A stretch of DNA of 64,000 nt from Hydractinia symbiolongicarpus (lineage: Eukaryota; Cnidaria; Hydrozoa; Anthoathecata; Hydractiniidae). Positions 39,096 through 51,260 of this stretch are shown one piece after another. Position 1 is the first letter of the stretch, and every line of letters starts with the position of its first letter. The position numbers and the translations under genes are program-made. Location of the stretch: contig NC_079883.1 in the NCBI RefSeq assembly GCF_029227915.1, forward strand, positions 20,956,001-21,020,000, read 5' to 3'. The notes under the pieces were generated by a model. That model was not told the origin of the DNA. It worked only from the letters and a program-made list of their open reading frames with translations, and did no database searches.

Positions 39096-42000
39096 CTACC
39101 TTTCTTTCTCGGCATTTTCAAATCTCTGTATACTACCATTCACCGAAGAATTAAAACCGCTGTCTCTAAAATTAACAATTTCTAAGTCATCATTCAGTGG
39201 TTCATTTTCTTCAATGATGCCTAAAGAAGCGGAAGGGGAGTTTTCATATGCGTATCCGTTTTGTAAAAGTACGTTACTGACAGTACTTAGGCGTTGGCCC
39301 CCGTTTGCACTGTTATTGGGGAGGTCCAACGCAATGGCACCACTAGCGACAGAATTAGCAACCATGTTGGTATTTCTGGCTATTTTTATTATGTTCTTAT
39401 ATTGTTTTGTGGGAGCTTCATTTACATTGTCTTGGCTGTCTCCATTTACGTCGATGCTGGCTAGGTCAACTTTTTCAAGCGCCAAAGCAAAGGATTCTAT
39501 AATAGCTGCTACAATACCAAGCCCAAATAATAAATTTCCAGCTGATAATAATAACAGATGAGGAGACTGTAGATGTTTATTTCGGTCGAAATGTATATCA
39601 CCATACCCTATTGTTGTCAAACTGACAAACCAGAAGTACATGCTACTGTGAAATGATAAATTTTCCATATCATTACGTGTTGTGATACCACAACCAATTA
39701 AAATAATTAAAAACATTGCACAGAGAGACACAGCCAGGACTTTGATTCGAACTACTTTTTCTGTATACTCCAAACCAAGACTTTCGTCAAGCTTGCGGGT
39801 CATGACTGTGAAAACTTGAACTAAAAGCTTGCCAGCGACACTATACATTGTAACAGCAATAGGGACACCAATGATTGAGTACAGGATCAAAAGATACCTT
39901 CCGAGAATTGTCACTGGTGTTGTGTTGCCATACCCTGAAGGAAAAATAGTCATACTACCGTTAGTGCATCTGCCTGGTAGCGCTGTAAATTGATAATTGA
40001 CTGTAAAGAAGGATCCGTCCCAAACTACAACTGAGCCTCCTTTAAGTAAAAATTGCGTTGCGGTTATTATAACTATTTTCAAAATGCAAAGAAGAAAGTA
40101 AGAAGTTCCGTAAAAGAAAAAATATATATAGAAAATATCTAACGTCATTATCAGGATGTCTTGCTTAGGCTAAATGACCAACGGGTGAGGTTTACGTAAA
40201 TATTTTATGTTAGGCCTAATTTTTCATACGTGTATAGATAAAACAACATACTCCTGTACTATATCCACGGAAAAACTCTATAAAAATTCTGGTTATTTAA
40301 TGTCTGATTTACACAGAATGTTTTAAGCCCGACCTTTATTTTTTTAAGTATAAAGGTATTTGCAGGCTCAAAACGCAGTTTTGACTAAAACTAGTTATTA
40401 AAATTAGTTATTAAAAAGAGCAAGGATTCCAGGAAAGATCATATAAATGGTTTAAACTGTCATCAAGACACGCCGTCTTATCCCTATTCAGTCCGGGGGG
40501 CGGATTCCACCCTGACGGTTTTATATGCTATGTTGTTGGCTATGGTACTTACTGAGTTTCAACATTTATCTATTTAGACATCTGCATTTCAAATTTTTAG
40601 GTCCTTACCAAAGGTTTTGATTTTGGCTATTACTCAAAACTACCCCTGAAATTTCTATGAAAACCTTATTTTAACTCCTTGTTAGGATTATCCTTAGGAC
40701 TTAAACTTACAACACAACTTTCTTCAAGTAGAATCCCTCTACATGTTGTGGGGACATGATTATTCCGATTTCCCGATTTTCGGATTTTACCTGAAAGTCG
40801 GAAATAAACAGATTTTCGGGCAATTTTTGGCAACTTTTCATATGATCTGGAAAAACCGGAAAATATGTTAAATAACTATTATGTGGCTTTCAGAAACTTT
40901 AAACAGAATGTAAAAACACAGGCAAAAACTTATTGCCGCAATTTTATTCCTTTTGTGAAGTACTAAAAGTGTGCCAAGTTTGAGGAGGGGAGGGGGATGG
41001 AATCCGCCCCCTGTCATAATAACCACGGACCAAATAGAGTTAAACAAACAAAAAATTAATTGCATATCTGATGCAGCAACATCAATACACTATTTAACAC
41101 GAACAACCATTAAAAGATGAAAATGCATCACCGATAAGTGATTATTCGCAGATGAATGTTGAGAAATTTGAGAAAAAATTTGTAGAACAAGTTTGTGGAT
41201 TTCAGTGTTTTAGGACACTTCCTCGATAAGTTTCAAACAGAGTCTCCCAAATCAAAAAGTTTGGATGCAAATAGCTGAGAAATTTTTAGAAGAATAGTAC
41301 TAAAATGTATTTGTTTTTCGTATTTACATGTCATGAAATTCTATTTACATGCTCGATATCATTATTTCGTGTCAAGTTTAAACGTTTGGTCTAAACTGGA
41401 ACGTGTTTGTTTGTTTTTTTGGTTTGGGGAGGAGGATATATATCATAGTAGGAAGGTTTTCAATAGAATGAATTGAAAAATCGCGTGTACTAGTACAATA
41501 AAAAATGTACAAAGGTTAAACATGAAGCACAGAAAAAGAGGAAGGTCATGTTCTTAGTAAGCAATGCTTCTGTAATGCAAGAAGAAGGAAGGTTAAAACG
41601 CCATCCATGCTTTCAGTGTGAACGTGGAACACCGTTTACTTTTTAAAGTACTTCTCGTCGTAAGAAAAGATGATTTGTTACGACGTAATTTTTTTAGACA
41701 CGCATCATTACGACAACACCGCTAAAAGAAATGTGTAATGATGCTCGAGTTAAACCACATGTAAATAATATTTTGACCATGACCAATTGAAGCAGGTCAA
41801 GCAAGAGACTCGACGTGAGCGCTGGAACATTGTATTCCACTGGCATATTCCACACACCTCTGCCTTTTTTCTCTCGGTCTTAGCATGCTATGAAACTCTT
41901 ATTTTAGCCTCATAAGAAGCTTACATGCATCTTCTTTTACAAGCATAATGTTCATAAGCATTTTTAGGGCGGAGTTTAGCAAGGATTTGACTGAACAAAA

Positions 42001-43476
42001 TCTAATTTTTAGCATAAAATTTGATTAAACAAAAACTATGTAAAAAAAATGTAATAAATGATAAAAAAAACAAAATCAGTTTCCCTCTAAACAAAAAATT
42101 CGTCTAGTATCTCGAAATTTTATGCCCATCTTCCTTGAATTATCTATGTAAAAATAATTAAATTGAAATCAACGAGTAATAAGCATACCAATAAAACAAA
42201 GCTTAAACGTAAAAGCTTATCGAGGCTGAGGTCACACACACTATTCTTATATAAAACATGTATGCCTAATGTTGGCAAACCCTGTATATGTTAACATTTC
42301 ACACCGTTTGCAAAGGTTAACGAGATATAAATTTCGACATAAATTATAAATATAAATTTCAAGTATTATAAATAGATACATTTGAAGGAGTGTTGATAAT
42401 AGAACGGTACGAAGTTTAAATCTGAGTCGCCATTGACCATTTGAGAAAGGGTTAGCTAGTTAGTCAGTTATACCAATACTATCCTCCTCTTAGAGGAACG
42501 TAAAATCCCAGGGTCGATTTTTTCTCAAAAAATGCTCCGAAAGAAAAAAACGGCGGTTTTAAAGAATTTCCTACGCCTTCGAGGGCGGAAATTCAATAAC
42601 TTGATTAACTTTGTATAACTTTTTTAGAAGCGATACAAATATATAGTACAGGTTCATTTACCGAGTAAGGTCGTGATGTTTTAGTCTTTTTGTTTAATTT
42701 TTCAGGTAGTATAATCTTCATTTAGGACAAATGAAGATTATACTACTTGGTTTCATGTGCTTGTGCAAAGGACAATCTTAAAATTTTACATCTCAGCACG
42801 TCAGTAAAATGACGAATAATTCGGGGAATTGTATATGGGAACACACTGTGATATTCACAAAAATTAAAAATTTCAAATCCTTACCAATCGTGAGCAGGGT
42901 AAAGATTGTGAATTCAGCATACTTTAATATTTGGAATTCATCTACCACGCAAGTTCGTTCCAAACCGGATGTCTCAATTGGATTTATAGAAGCGTTTATT
43001 AACGTTTCACAGACTACAGAAAATGATAAATAAGCTGTACTATTTATAGTCCATGATGAATTACTTGGATCTATATTTTGAGCTTTAAGAGATTCTCGAA
43101 ATAAAGACCAACATGTTGATTTTAGCGATTTAAATCCAGGGTTTGTCAATTTATCGTAAAGAGACGGTGTGCTGCCATCATCAGCCATCGATGCACCAGA
43201 ACATTCTTCAATATAAAAAAACACGAAAGCACCGAATAGAACGTAAACAACAAATAAACTAAAAAACCAGGCTAGTTCTTTAGCGTTCTTCTTTAAACCT
43301 TCCTGTAACTCAAGCTTTGTTTGATTTTGAAAAGCGCTAATATCAGATATAACTCGTGTCAGTCGAGCTGACTTGTTCAATGATTGTCTTCTACCACTAG
43401 CGGAAAGGGTTGAAACTTTTCTTTCCGGCGTTATCCTTTTAAACCTGTTGAATTTTTCAAATAACTTTCCCATCAT
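39096..43476 (-). CDS. Two-pore-domain (K2P) potassium channel, paralog 3
   Basis: Two exons (43476-42885, 39934-39096) encode 476 residues from the first of two adjacent ATGs. The layout is as in paralog 2: N-terminus, M1 (ELAWFFSLFVVYVLFG), EECSGASMADDG cap loop, P1 filter TIGYGNTTPV with glycine 198 split by the phase-1 intron, M2-M3, P2 filter TIGYGD, M4 and a long tail. The tail shares NIIKIARNTNMVANS and a GYAYENS block with paralog 2. Several coding segments are nearly identical in DNA to paralog 2, while flanks have diverged. It is a background K+ channel at the plasma membrane by family. The 2.95-kb intron carries repeats. Confidence 0.95.
42405..42598 (-). repeat. Partial inverted copy of the 22980 element, in K2P-3 intron
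   Basis: Its reverse complement begins GAATTTCCGCCCTCGAAGGC and runs through AGCATTTTTTGAGAAAAAAT to AACTTCGTAC, matching 22980-23172 at high identity. The tandem-array part and the right end are missing. Confidence 0.8.
42706..42746. repeat. Perfect 18-bp inverted repeat, in K2P-3 intron
   Basis: GTAGTATAATCTTCATTT at 42706-42723 is exactly complementary to 42729-42746 across a 5-base centre. Confidence 0.85.
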
Positions 43477-44896
43477 TTACAGTGGCAAGTTTTTGTTACA
43501 AATTTCTGTACGCATGCCAATATGTAACTTGTTAAAAAAATATTTCTACATTTTCTTACTTGTCAATATAAAAGAAATCTTAACCTCCACTGTGAGTATA
43601 GAAGGTAGTTAAAACTAATACAGATTTGTTGCTACGGTCATTAGAAAACCCCTGTGGTTGAGAGCAGTTTTGTTTCACGCACTGAAGTAGATATACTGTA
43701 TAAATATTTGAAAATTATAATAATTTTTAATTTTCTCTACCATAGAAAATGAATAGGCTATTAGATGACCATGAATCATTCAATGTAATCAAAAAAATGC
43801 TGATTACAAAATCAGGGTTTTAAATTCACAATTTACAAATATTTCTCATAAATAATTCTAAGACCACAAAACACAAGTAAGAAGACCAACACCACAATTC
43901 CCAACTAAAGATTTGTTCTAAAAGGCCAATAAAAAAATTACAAAGCGAAAGTGTTTTTGGCTTTTATACGCAATAACTTATTCGTACAAATTTTGGGGAA
44001 GAAAAAATCAAAAGAAATTGATGATTTCCGTCTTAAATCGCAAAAATAAGTTTACCTCAAAATTTGTTTTTCCTTTGCTATCGCTAAATTAATTGCGCGC
44101 TAAAAAAACATTTTGCCTCTTCGATATAAACCCACGTGAAAATTTGTACAAATAAAGTAAAAAAATTGCAATTTTTTTTAAAGATGTTTCTATTTGTCAA
44201 TATTTCTATACCTTATAAATTTAATTTATAGTCTGAGTAATAAAAATTTATGTTATTGAAGTTATAAATGAATCAATTAATAAATGAGTTGCCATTGGAA
44301 ACCAATATATTGTAATTTGTATTTAGCAACAAGAAGTAACAAAAGCAAGTGTTTTCATAGAAAACTTAAATGTAGAAAAACCTATGGATGTTCTTATTTT
44401 TTTAACATACACATCAGAAAATAAATTTTGGTGTTTATGTTTACATTTTGGAATTTAAAAGATATGTGAGCAACAATGTACTTCAGCCATTTTAAATATT
44501 AAAGGCATGATCATCAGGCTTGAATACCACACAAACGGGAGTGAACACCCTAGATTGTTTTACTTTCCTAACAACGCTCTTGGACAAAAAAAAAAGCTAC
44601 AGGGAAACCTGGGACACAAGCTGTTTTCAGTTTCCTCCCAATGGTTAAAAAAAATGTATCCATCATTGAATCCGCTGAATTGAATATTATAACCTTTTCC
44701 TTGACAACAATAAACAAACAAAAAAAACAAGAGTATGCTCTTAGAAATTTTCAGAACATTCAGTATGAATAATTAAAAATGAATAAAAATAATTTTACAA
44801 AGTTAAAATGGTATGGTAAAGCAATATCATTCAAGGATTGCACTTTCACCAGTGCAATCCTTGCATGATAAAAATCCATAGCAAATGCAATAATAT
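43477..44896. other. Intergenic region between K2P-3 and the kelch gene
   Basis: No gene was seen. It contains the kelch 3' hairpin at 44832-44863 and A/T-rich sequence. Confidence 0.6.
44832..44863. repeat. Hairpin 34 bp downstream of the kelch stop codon
   Basis: CAAGGATTGCACT at 44832-44844 pairs exactly with 44851-44863 around a 6-base loop. It lies within the likely 3' untranslated region of the kelch gene. A role in RNA stability or processing is possible but unproven. Confidence 0.6.
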
Positions 44897-47800
44897 TTAC
44901 AATGCCACTTCAACGAGTTCATCAAAAAATTCTCCGTTATTATCACCCCCGCCAAATACAAGTATTTTATCTTTATCTTCACTTTGGTGAGTCTTTAAAA
45001 CAGCTGCATGCCCTGTTTTAGAAGCGAGTATCTGATCAGAATGCTTCAACCATACACTAGCGTCTAAATATAAAATCCATGACGCAATTGTTTAGTATGA
45101 TCGTACAGTGTCTTATGGGTTGTGTTCATTTGTTTTGTCTCTTTGTGTGGCTATTCTGAAAGGATTTGTCTACATTTCGGCAAGGATTGGTTGTCCGCCA
45201 ACCAATATAAATTGGCTACTGTCCATAAGAGCAATTTTGGGTAGCGCTACTAAAATGCTTGTACCTCGGTATAAAAAAAGTGCACATAAGCAAAGATGGC
45301 TAGCTCTAACTATTCTAGTTAATCTTTTGCCTGGAGCATTGAGATGAGAACGTAATTTTAAAAGATTAGAAAACGCAAAATTAGTACGTGGGCCACCGCC
45401 ATTGTAATGCTGATTATTAATTTTTCGATATGCCATATGAACAAAATGCTTACTTTGGTTAAAGATGAACACGTCGTTAAGTGTTTTCTCTCCATCATAA
45501 CCACCATATACACAAAGAGATTTGCAGCTTGTCAGAAGAGTTGTAGAGTGCCATGTTCTTGGTGAAGGTACTTGTCCTGTGCATGCAAGTTTGCTAAACT
45601 GCATTATACCTATACAAAAAATTTGCGATATTAATAAGGGAGTTTAATTCATCGCGATGTGTACTCATTAATTCTGACGGATGCACCCTAACCGCCTTAT
45701 TCTTACATAAATTAGCAGAAAAAAATTTGGCAAAATTGGGGATATTGCGCTATTAGTTACCGTCCGAGATCTAGCGTGCGTATCTATAGAAAATCAAATT
45801 TACGATGTGACGTGCGCTGAAGGCGTAAACAGGGGGTAATATTTTAAGGTAATACTGACCATTCTGAATAAAAATGCGTCATTACTGCACAGTTTAATTT
45901 TAAAAACTCGAACTCCAAATAATTTAAACATTTTTGGCAAAGTTTAACTATTTGTTACAATTTTGCCAAAATTTGGTTACCCAAACATTTTCTTGGACCT
46001 TCGGACATTTAAGTTGTATGCAGTATACAAACAACGTAACAGTTACATTATAAACTTTATTCAGGGTATCAGCAAGTTGGAAAGCTGTGAGTATTAATAA
46101 AAATTATAGCAAAACAGATTTTACCAAGATCTAGCATATGCATATCATTGTAGCAATTAGGAGCATCCCATCCACCAAATATAAATAATTTCTTATCAAT
46201 AATGCATGCGGAATGCCTACAAAGAAGAAATGGAGATTTGCAGAAAGAGCATTTTTTAGATTTCTAGCACATGATTTTCCATCAGCTTGCGTATAAACAG
46301 TTTGTGAAATCATGCAAGCTGGTTTGTACGTTTATCAGACAGGAAGAGAGTTTTTCGCATGGTTTACTCCAAACAATTTTATTGGAAATAGAGCAAAAAA
46401 ATTGGAATTACAGCTCATCAAAATGATAGTTATTCTCAATATACACCCAGTTTATTTCAAGTATTGATAAGATAATAAAATAACAGCACTTTTCAAGTTT
46501 TCGACAAACGCAAACATTTTGTACTTACCCAGACCTCGCTCTTGGTATGTCTCCTGTCACAATCGGTGTGTACCAACTTTTATTAACTGAAATGCGAAAT
46601 AAAGAGAAAATGAACACAAAAAAGCTGATTTAGCGGGAATTTGTAGTGGACGTTACAAAAGGTTAATTTAACTTCAGTAAAGAAAAAAGATCACATAGAT
46701 TTGATGTTTAATTTAAACTAAACCAAATTTAAAAACTTATGCCTAATTTTAATTCACTAAAGTCTTTTACGCAAAATTTGTTGTTCCTGTTAAAATTCGC
46801 GTTTTCTTTACCTCCACACGTTTGTATTAGGTAGAAGTTTGCAGAAAAGCTGGTTAATAAATAAGTAACATTTAGGCGAAAATTGGTAAAAATACTCCGT
46901 TCACAAAAATTCATGTTAACATCTGCGGAGACTGATTTCTGCGAGATTCAAAAATTTCTTCAGAAATAAATATATATATAACTTGATATTTTATTTTTTA
47001 CGCGCAAAAAATCCGTAAAAAGATCAGGGAAGTGACCAAGAGGAAAAAATATTAGCATAAACGTAGCTTCTCGAAACTGTCCAAAATCGCAAAAATTAGT
47101 ACATTTGAGCGTATCTAATTAGCCACTGTTCACCTTTATCAAAAATGATCAATTCATTGCTACATCCATCAGGTTTTGGATCAGGATTTGGGAAAACGCC
47201 ACCAAATATTAAAAGTTCTTCATAAAAACTGGAACAAGAATGATACGCACGGGTTGGTGCTTTCCCTATTGTCTAAAAAAAGGATTAATTTCGTTATTTT
47301 TAGCGCATGTAGAGAAGAGTTGGAGCCATATTTAAATTTTTAATCGGTTCAGTACTTCCACTACTGCCACCGTGTTACTGTTAAAAGATAAGCTTCCGCT
47401 TAGGAAAAAGTTGTCGAATTTTTTTAACTATTCGCCTCTACCAGTAAAAAATAAAACGGTAAAAAATGACCCAATTTTTAACGAACAAAATTCTAACCGT
47501 TTTACAGAATTGACTTTTGCTGGCAATTTTTTTCCTTTTTATGAACGTATTAAGAACCAAACCCCTTCGAAATACGAGTATATAAATTTTCAGTTTATAT
47601 TTCAGTAGCGATTTCTTTTTTCATATACTTTACAATTTATAAGCTCAAGTATATATTCAATGATTAGTCGGTAAAAAGTGGCTAACCTTCAGAGTTGCCA
47701 CTCATTTTATAGAATCAAATTTAAGAAGATCTGAGGACTTTTGATGAAAATTTTTGAAATTTCTTTGATAGGATGACGGTGTATTTGAGAAGATGGAATG

Positions 47801-50800
47801 ACTGAAGAAGAAATTATAGCTGTACATTATGTTGAAAAATCTGCTATTATAGAAAATTTAGGACTTTAAAAATTAAGAAGTATTGAGGAGTTTTGAGAAG
47901 GCGTGACAAACCTGAGTTTGTGCAGGTGACTAAAGAATTTACTAAGTAAACACTTTTACTGATTTTTTTCAGCTAACTTTTTTTTCCGATAAGAAAAACC
48001 ATACGTAACCTAAAACGTTGTCAAACTTTTTTAAATTTTTTCGACACATCCAAGACACATCATTTCGCTTGTAGTATTTAAGCTAATTTTATTAAATTAA
48101 ATTCTGTTAACCTAACCTTCAACTACTTTAAGTCCATGCGTTAAAAACTGCAGCTGTAGTAATGAATTACCTCGACCTTAGTCCATGTCCATGTATTGAC
48201 ATCAAGAGTGTGCACGTCATTATACCATTTCTTGTGTTTTGACCCACCATATACATACAACAGTTTTGCTGAATCATCATAACAAGCACTGTGCCCTACC
48301 CTACGGTCAATAGATGGATTATCAGTAGTTTTTTTTGTCCAGCAGCCGCTCTCTAAAATAAATTGCAGAAAAATTGTTGTATTGTGTATTAGCATGGTAA
48401 CGCATATACTCTATATAGCTTATAACCCTATAAAAATTGAACTAGAGAAATGTAAGGGAACTATGTAAAGTAAAGAATTCACTACCGCGCAGTTTACTGT
48501 AGATGTTCTTAATAACAGTAACAAATAAAACAGTGAGAAAAATGTCTTTAGTCAGTTGTGAGCAGCATCAAACACGGAGTATATGTCCATTGGGGGAGAA
48601 ATATGGTATATATGTCCATACATTGGACGAGATTGAACTACATAGTACGTACTCATATTTAAGAGCCAAAGGGAATCGGCGCACATTTGCTGACATGGTC
48701 CCTGCCCACCTAGTACAACAGCTTTGTCGTCACCGATTGAACAAAATGCATGACCCCAACGACAAGATGGTGCTAAATAGACAAACACAATCAAATTATA
48801 TAGCATATGTGCAGCAATTTGGTTTTTTTGGATCGGTGAAGCGTTATGAATTAACTGAATTAACTCAAAATTTTATTATCGGATTCTACAGCTAGCTAAG
48901 CTAGTGTAGCTATGAAGGAATTTTATAAATGCGCACAACTTCTTGTATTTTAAAAGCAGGACTATATGGGGTAAAATTTATTAAATTCTTATAGATTTTA
49001 TGGAAGTACACAATCCAAAAGACAAATAAATTAATAGAAATAGAACTATATTCTCTTTTTTAAAAAACGTTTCACCAATTTTCAAAAATTAAATATCTTT
49101 ATAAATGGATTTATTTAATTTGTGATATGTTGCTGAAAATTTCTATTTGCAGGAATGACGGTTTTTCCTTAACGCAAAATAAAAACATTATATCACCCAG
49201 AAAATGGTCTATTGGTCAGATAAGGTAATCATTACGCACTTATCACAAAATACTTCTAAAAATAAGCATATTTGGTTTAATTTCTTAAGTTGTAGTAAAA
49301 TTGACAATGCTATACTTACCATGATTGTGAAAAAGTTGAGATAACTTTGATGTTGTTGGTGACTTTGTGTTTGTATTAGGTGATTTTAAAATTTTAGAAA
49401 TCTTAGAGTTCTCTTTAGGTGTCACTTTACATTGTTTCTTTGATTCGTGTGAAAAACTGAAAATTATATAAATAAAAAATATCATTAGGAAAACACCCTT
49501 GTGAAAAAAAAACGTACACTCTACGGAGGCAGCGTTCAAATTAACGAATTTGAATTATGGTTGTGCATTATTTCAAATCTTAGTAACCGCATCGGTTACT
49601 AAGATTTGAAAATAGCAAAAAAGAATGTTAAGGTGCATTAGTTGATCTTATAATTTAACTTATAAAATTTCTTTGCATCTTAATTTTCACACAAATGTGC
49701 TGATGAAAATACAATTCTTTGCGAATTTAGCTACTGGAAATCTTGATGTGCGCGAAAAGATCTTTACAATATGTGTGCAAAAGTGGGATAATGGGATTTT
49801 AAGTTTGATTTAAAATTCATAAAAAATTAATCAAAAAATGAAATTACTTTTAATGAGTGTGCTAAAGTTTGGTGCAAGAAAATTAAATGCACAAAGAAAA
49901 AAACGATTCGAGATGTATAATTGCAACCAAATTAATTTAAAATATTAACAGGTAAAGAAAAATACTTTAAGAACTTTTTGGGGACATAGCTCCAATGTGA
50001 TTACTAAAGGCTCACAATTTCAAATTTTTAAAAGTTATTTGAAGAAAATCAATTAAATCTACATAAAATATAATACCTTGTGAACGGGCTATTTCTTTTA
50101 CCATATGTTCTCATAACAAGTTTGGATTTTCTAATGCAATCCTTATCGCCTTTTTCAGGCGATGTTTCAAAGTCAAAAATGTTGTTTTTATCCTTTTTTC
50201 TATTTTCTTTCTCATTCCCTTTACTTTTAAAAAAATGTTTAATTGATTTCTTTTCTGGTGAACATGCGTGCAATTTTTTGATTGCCTTCTGGTTTTCTTT
50301 GAATTCTTCTTCAAATATGTTAACAGTTTTTATAAGTTCATCAGTTACAGAAGCCTTTGTGTTATTTATCTCATCAACATCTTGTGATGAAAACCCCTCA
50401 TCATCATGTCTTTCACAATTGTTTGATACCATCAGTTTTAATACACGATCCTAAATTAATAGAACACTTTTGTTCATTAGTAGTAACTCCTTGAAAATTT
50501 TACAACACAAATAATGAGATTGTAAAGGAACCTACAGACTTCAAGATTCTTTCAGAACATTCCATTTCCTTTTTTGACCACACCCCATTCCAAGTGAGTG
50601 ACAGTTGTTTTTCACTTAAAGTCCCAATAAGTTTGTCGTCCACAGTGTTATCAAAGACCAGGTTAACATCATACGTAAAATTTTCACATTGTATAGATTT
50701 TGATGCAATAAATAAAACAATAATAGGTGGAAGAGGTGGTGCAAAGTAATAATAGAATTCGTCAGCGCTTTTAAATCTGAAATATAAAAAACAACAATGT

Positions 50801-51260
50801 ATTAGTATAAAGTAAAAGAATATTACAGCTTTTTCAAGTGAAACAGGTTTCAATGGCAACTTTTCAGCAGTAATAAACTTATGATAATTACTATTACGTA
50901 AAGGTGTTAGCTTGCATAGATATTTATCGCTTACAGTGTACTCACAACATTATTTTGTTGCCAACAAAATAATGTTGTGAGTACAAAAAAGTAAATCAAA
51001 TATATAACAAACCAATCTCAGGAATTATTGTAACATATATATATATATATCAGCATATCCACAAAAAACAGGAAATCTACTCTCCCTGTCGACCTACTTT
51101 GTGTTACACAAAACAATGCTAGTGCAAAGAAAATGGTTCATGTTAAAATCAAAACTATAAATCAAGTTGAAAAAAAACAAGTATAATATACATACGATTT
51201 CAGTTTTTTTGGTGCCTCATTTAAGTCAAGAACAGCATAAACATCCAATAAACTATCCAT
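44897..51260 (-). CDS. Kelch-repeat beta-propeller protein with unusual N-terminal region
   Basis: Eleven exons: 51260-51196, 50776-50536, 50450-50077, 49456-49320, 48772-48653, 48352-48171, 47272-47134, 46586-46529, 46216-46125, 45609-45454 and 45063-44897. All phases close, giving 576 residues. Residues 1-102 form a compact region (SADEFYYYFAPPLPPII) that I do not recognise. Residues ~103-270 are charged, Lys/Ser-rich and probably disordered. Residues ~275-576 hold about six kelch repeats with the GG doublets and spaced Trp/Tyr: VVLGGQG, LYVYGGSKH, LIFGGVF, LFIFGGWDA, LCVYGGYDG and LVFGGGDN. A single propeller for protein-protein interaction is expected. No BTB/BACK domain is present, so it is not a standard Cul3 adaptor; it is closer in style to KLHDC/RABEPK-type proteins. 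The donor after exon 7 (GTGAAC) is weak. Confidence 0.9.
49571..49611. repeat. Perfect 19-bp inverted repeat in kelch intron 3
   Basis: TTTCAAATCTTAGTAACCG at 49571-49589 is exactly complementary to 49593-49611 with a 3-base centre. Confidence 0.85.
50938..50984. repeat. Perfect 47-bp palindrome in kelch intron 1
   Basis: Arms of 23 bp (50938-50960 and 50962-50984), starting GTACTCACAACATT, are exactly complementary around a single C. No mismatch was seen. Confidence 0.9.

Noticed and set aside
39935-40148. Extra N-terminal residues upstream of K2P-3 exon 2
   Set aside because: The acceptor before the GYGNTTP motif and the phase match to exon 1 show this to be intron.
42706-42746. Intronic palindromes as microRNA precursors
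   Set aside because: The central loops are only 1-5 bases and the stems end abruptly, which does not suit Drosha/Dicer-type processing.
48503-48895. 130-codon plus-strand open frame
   Set aside because: It is antisense to kelch exon 5 and its flanking intron.
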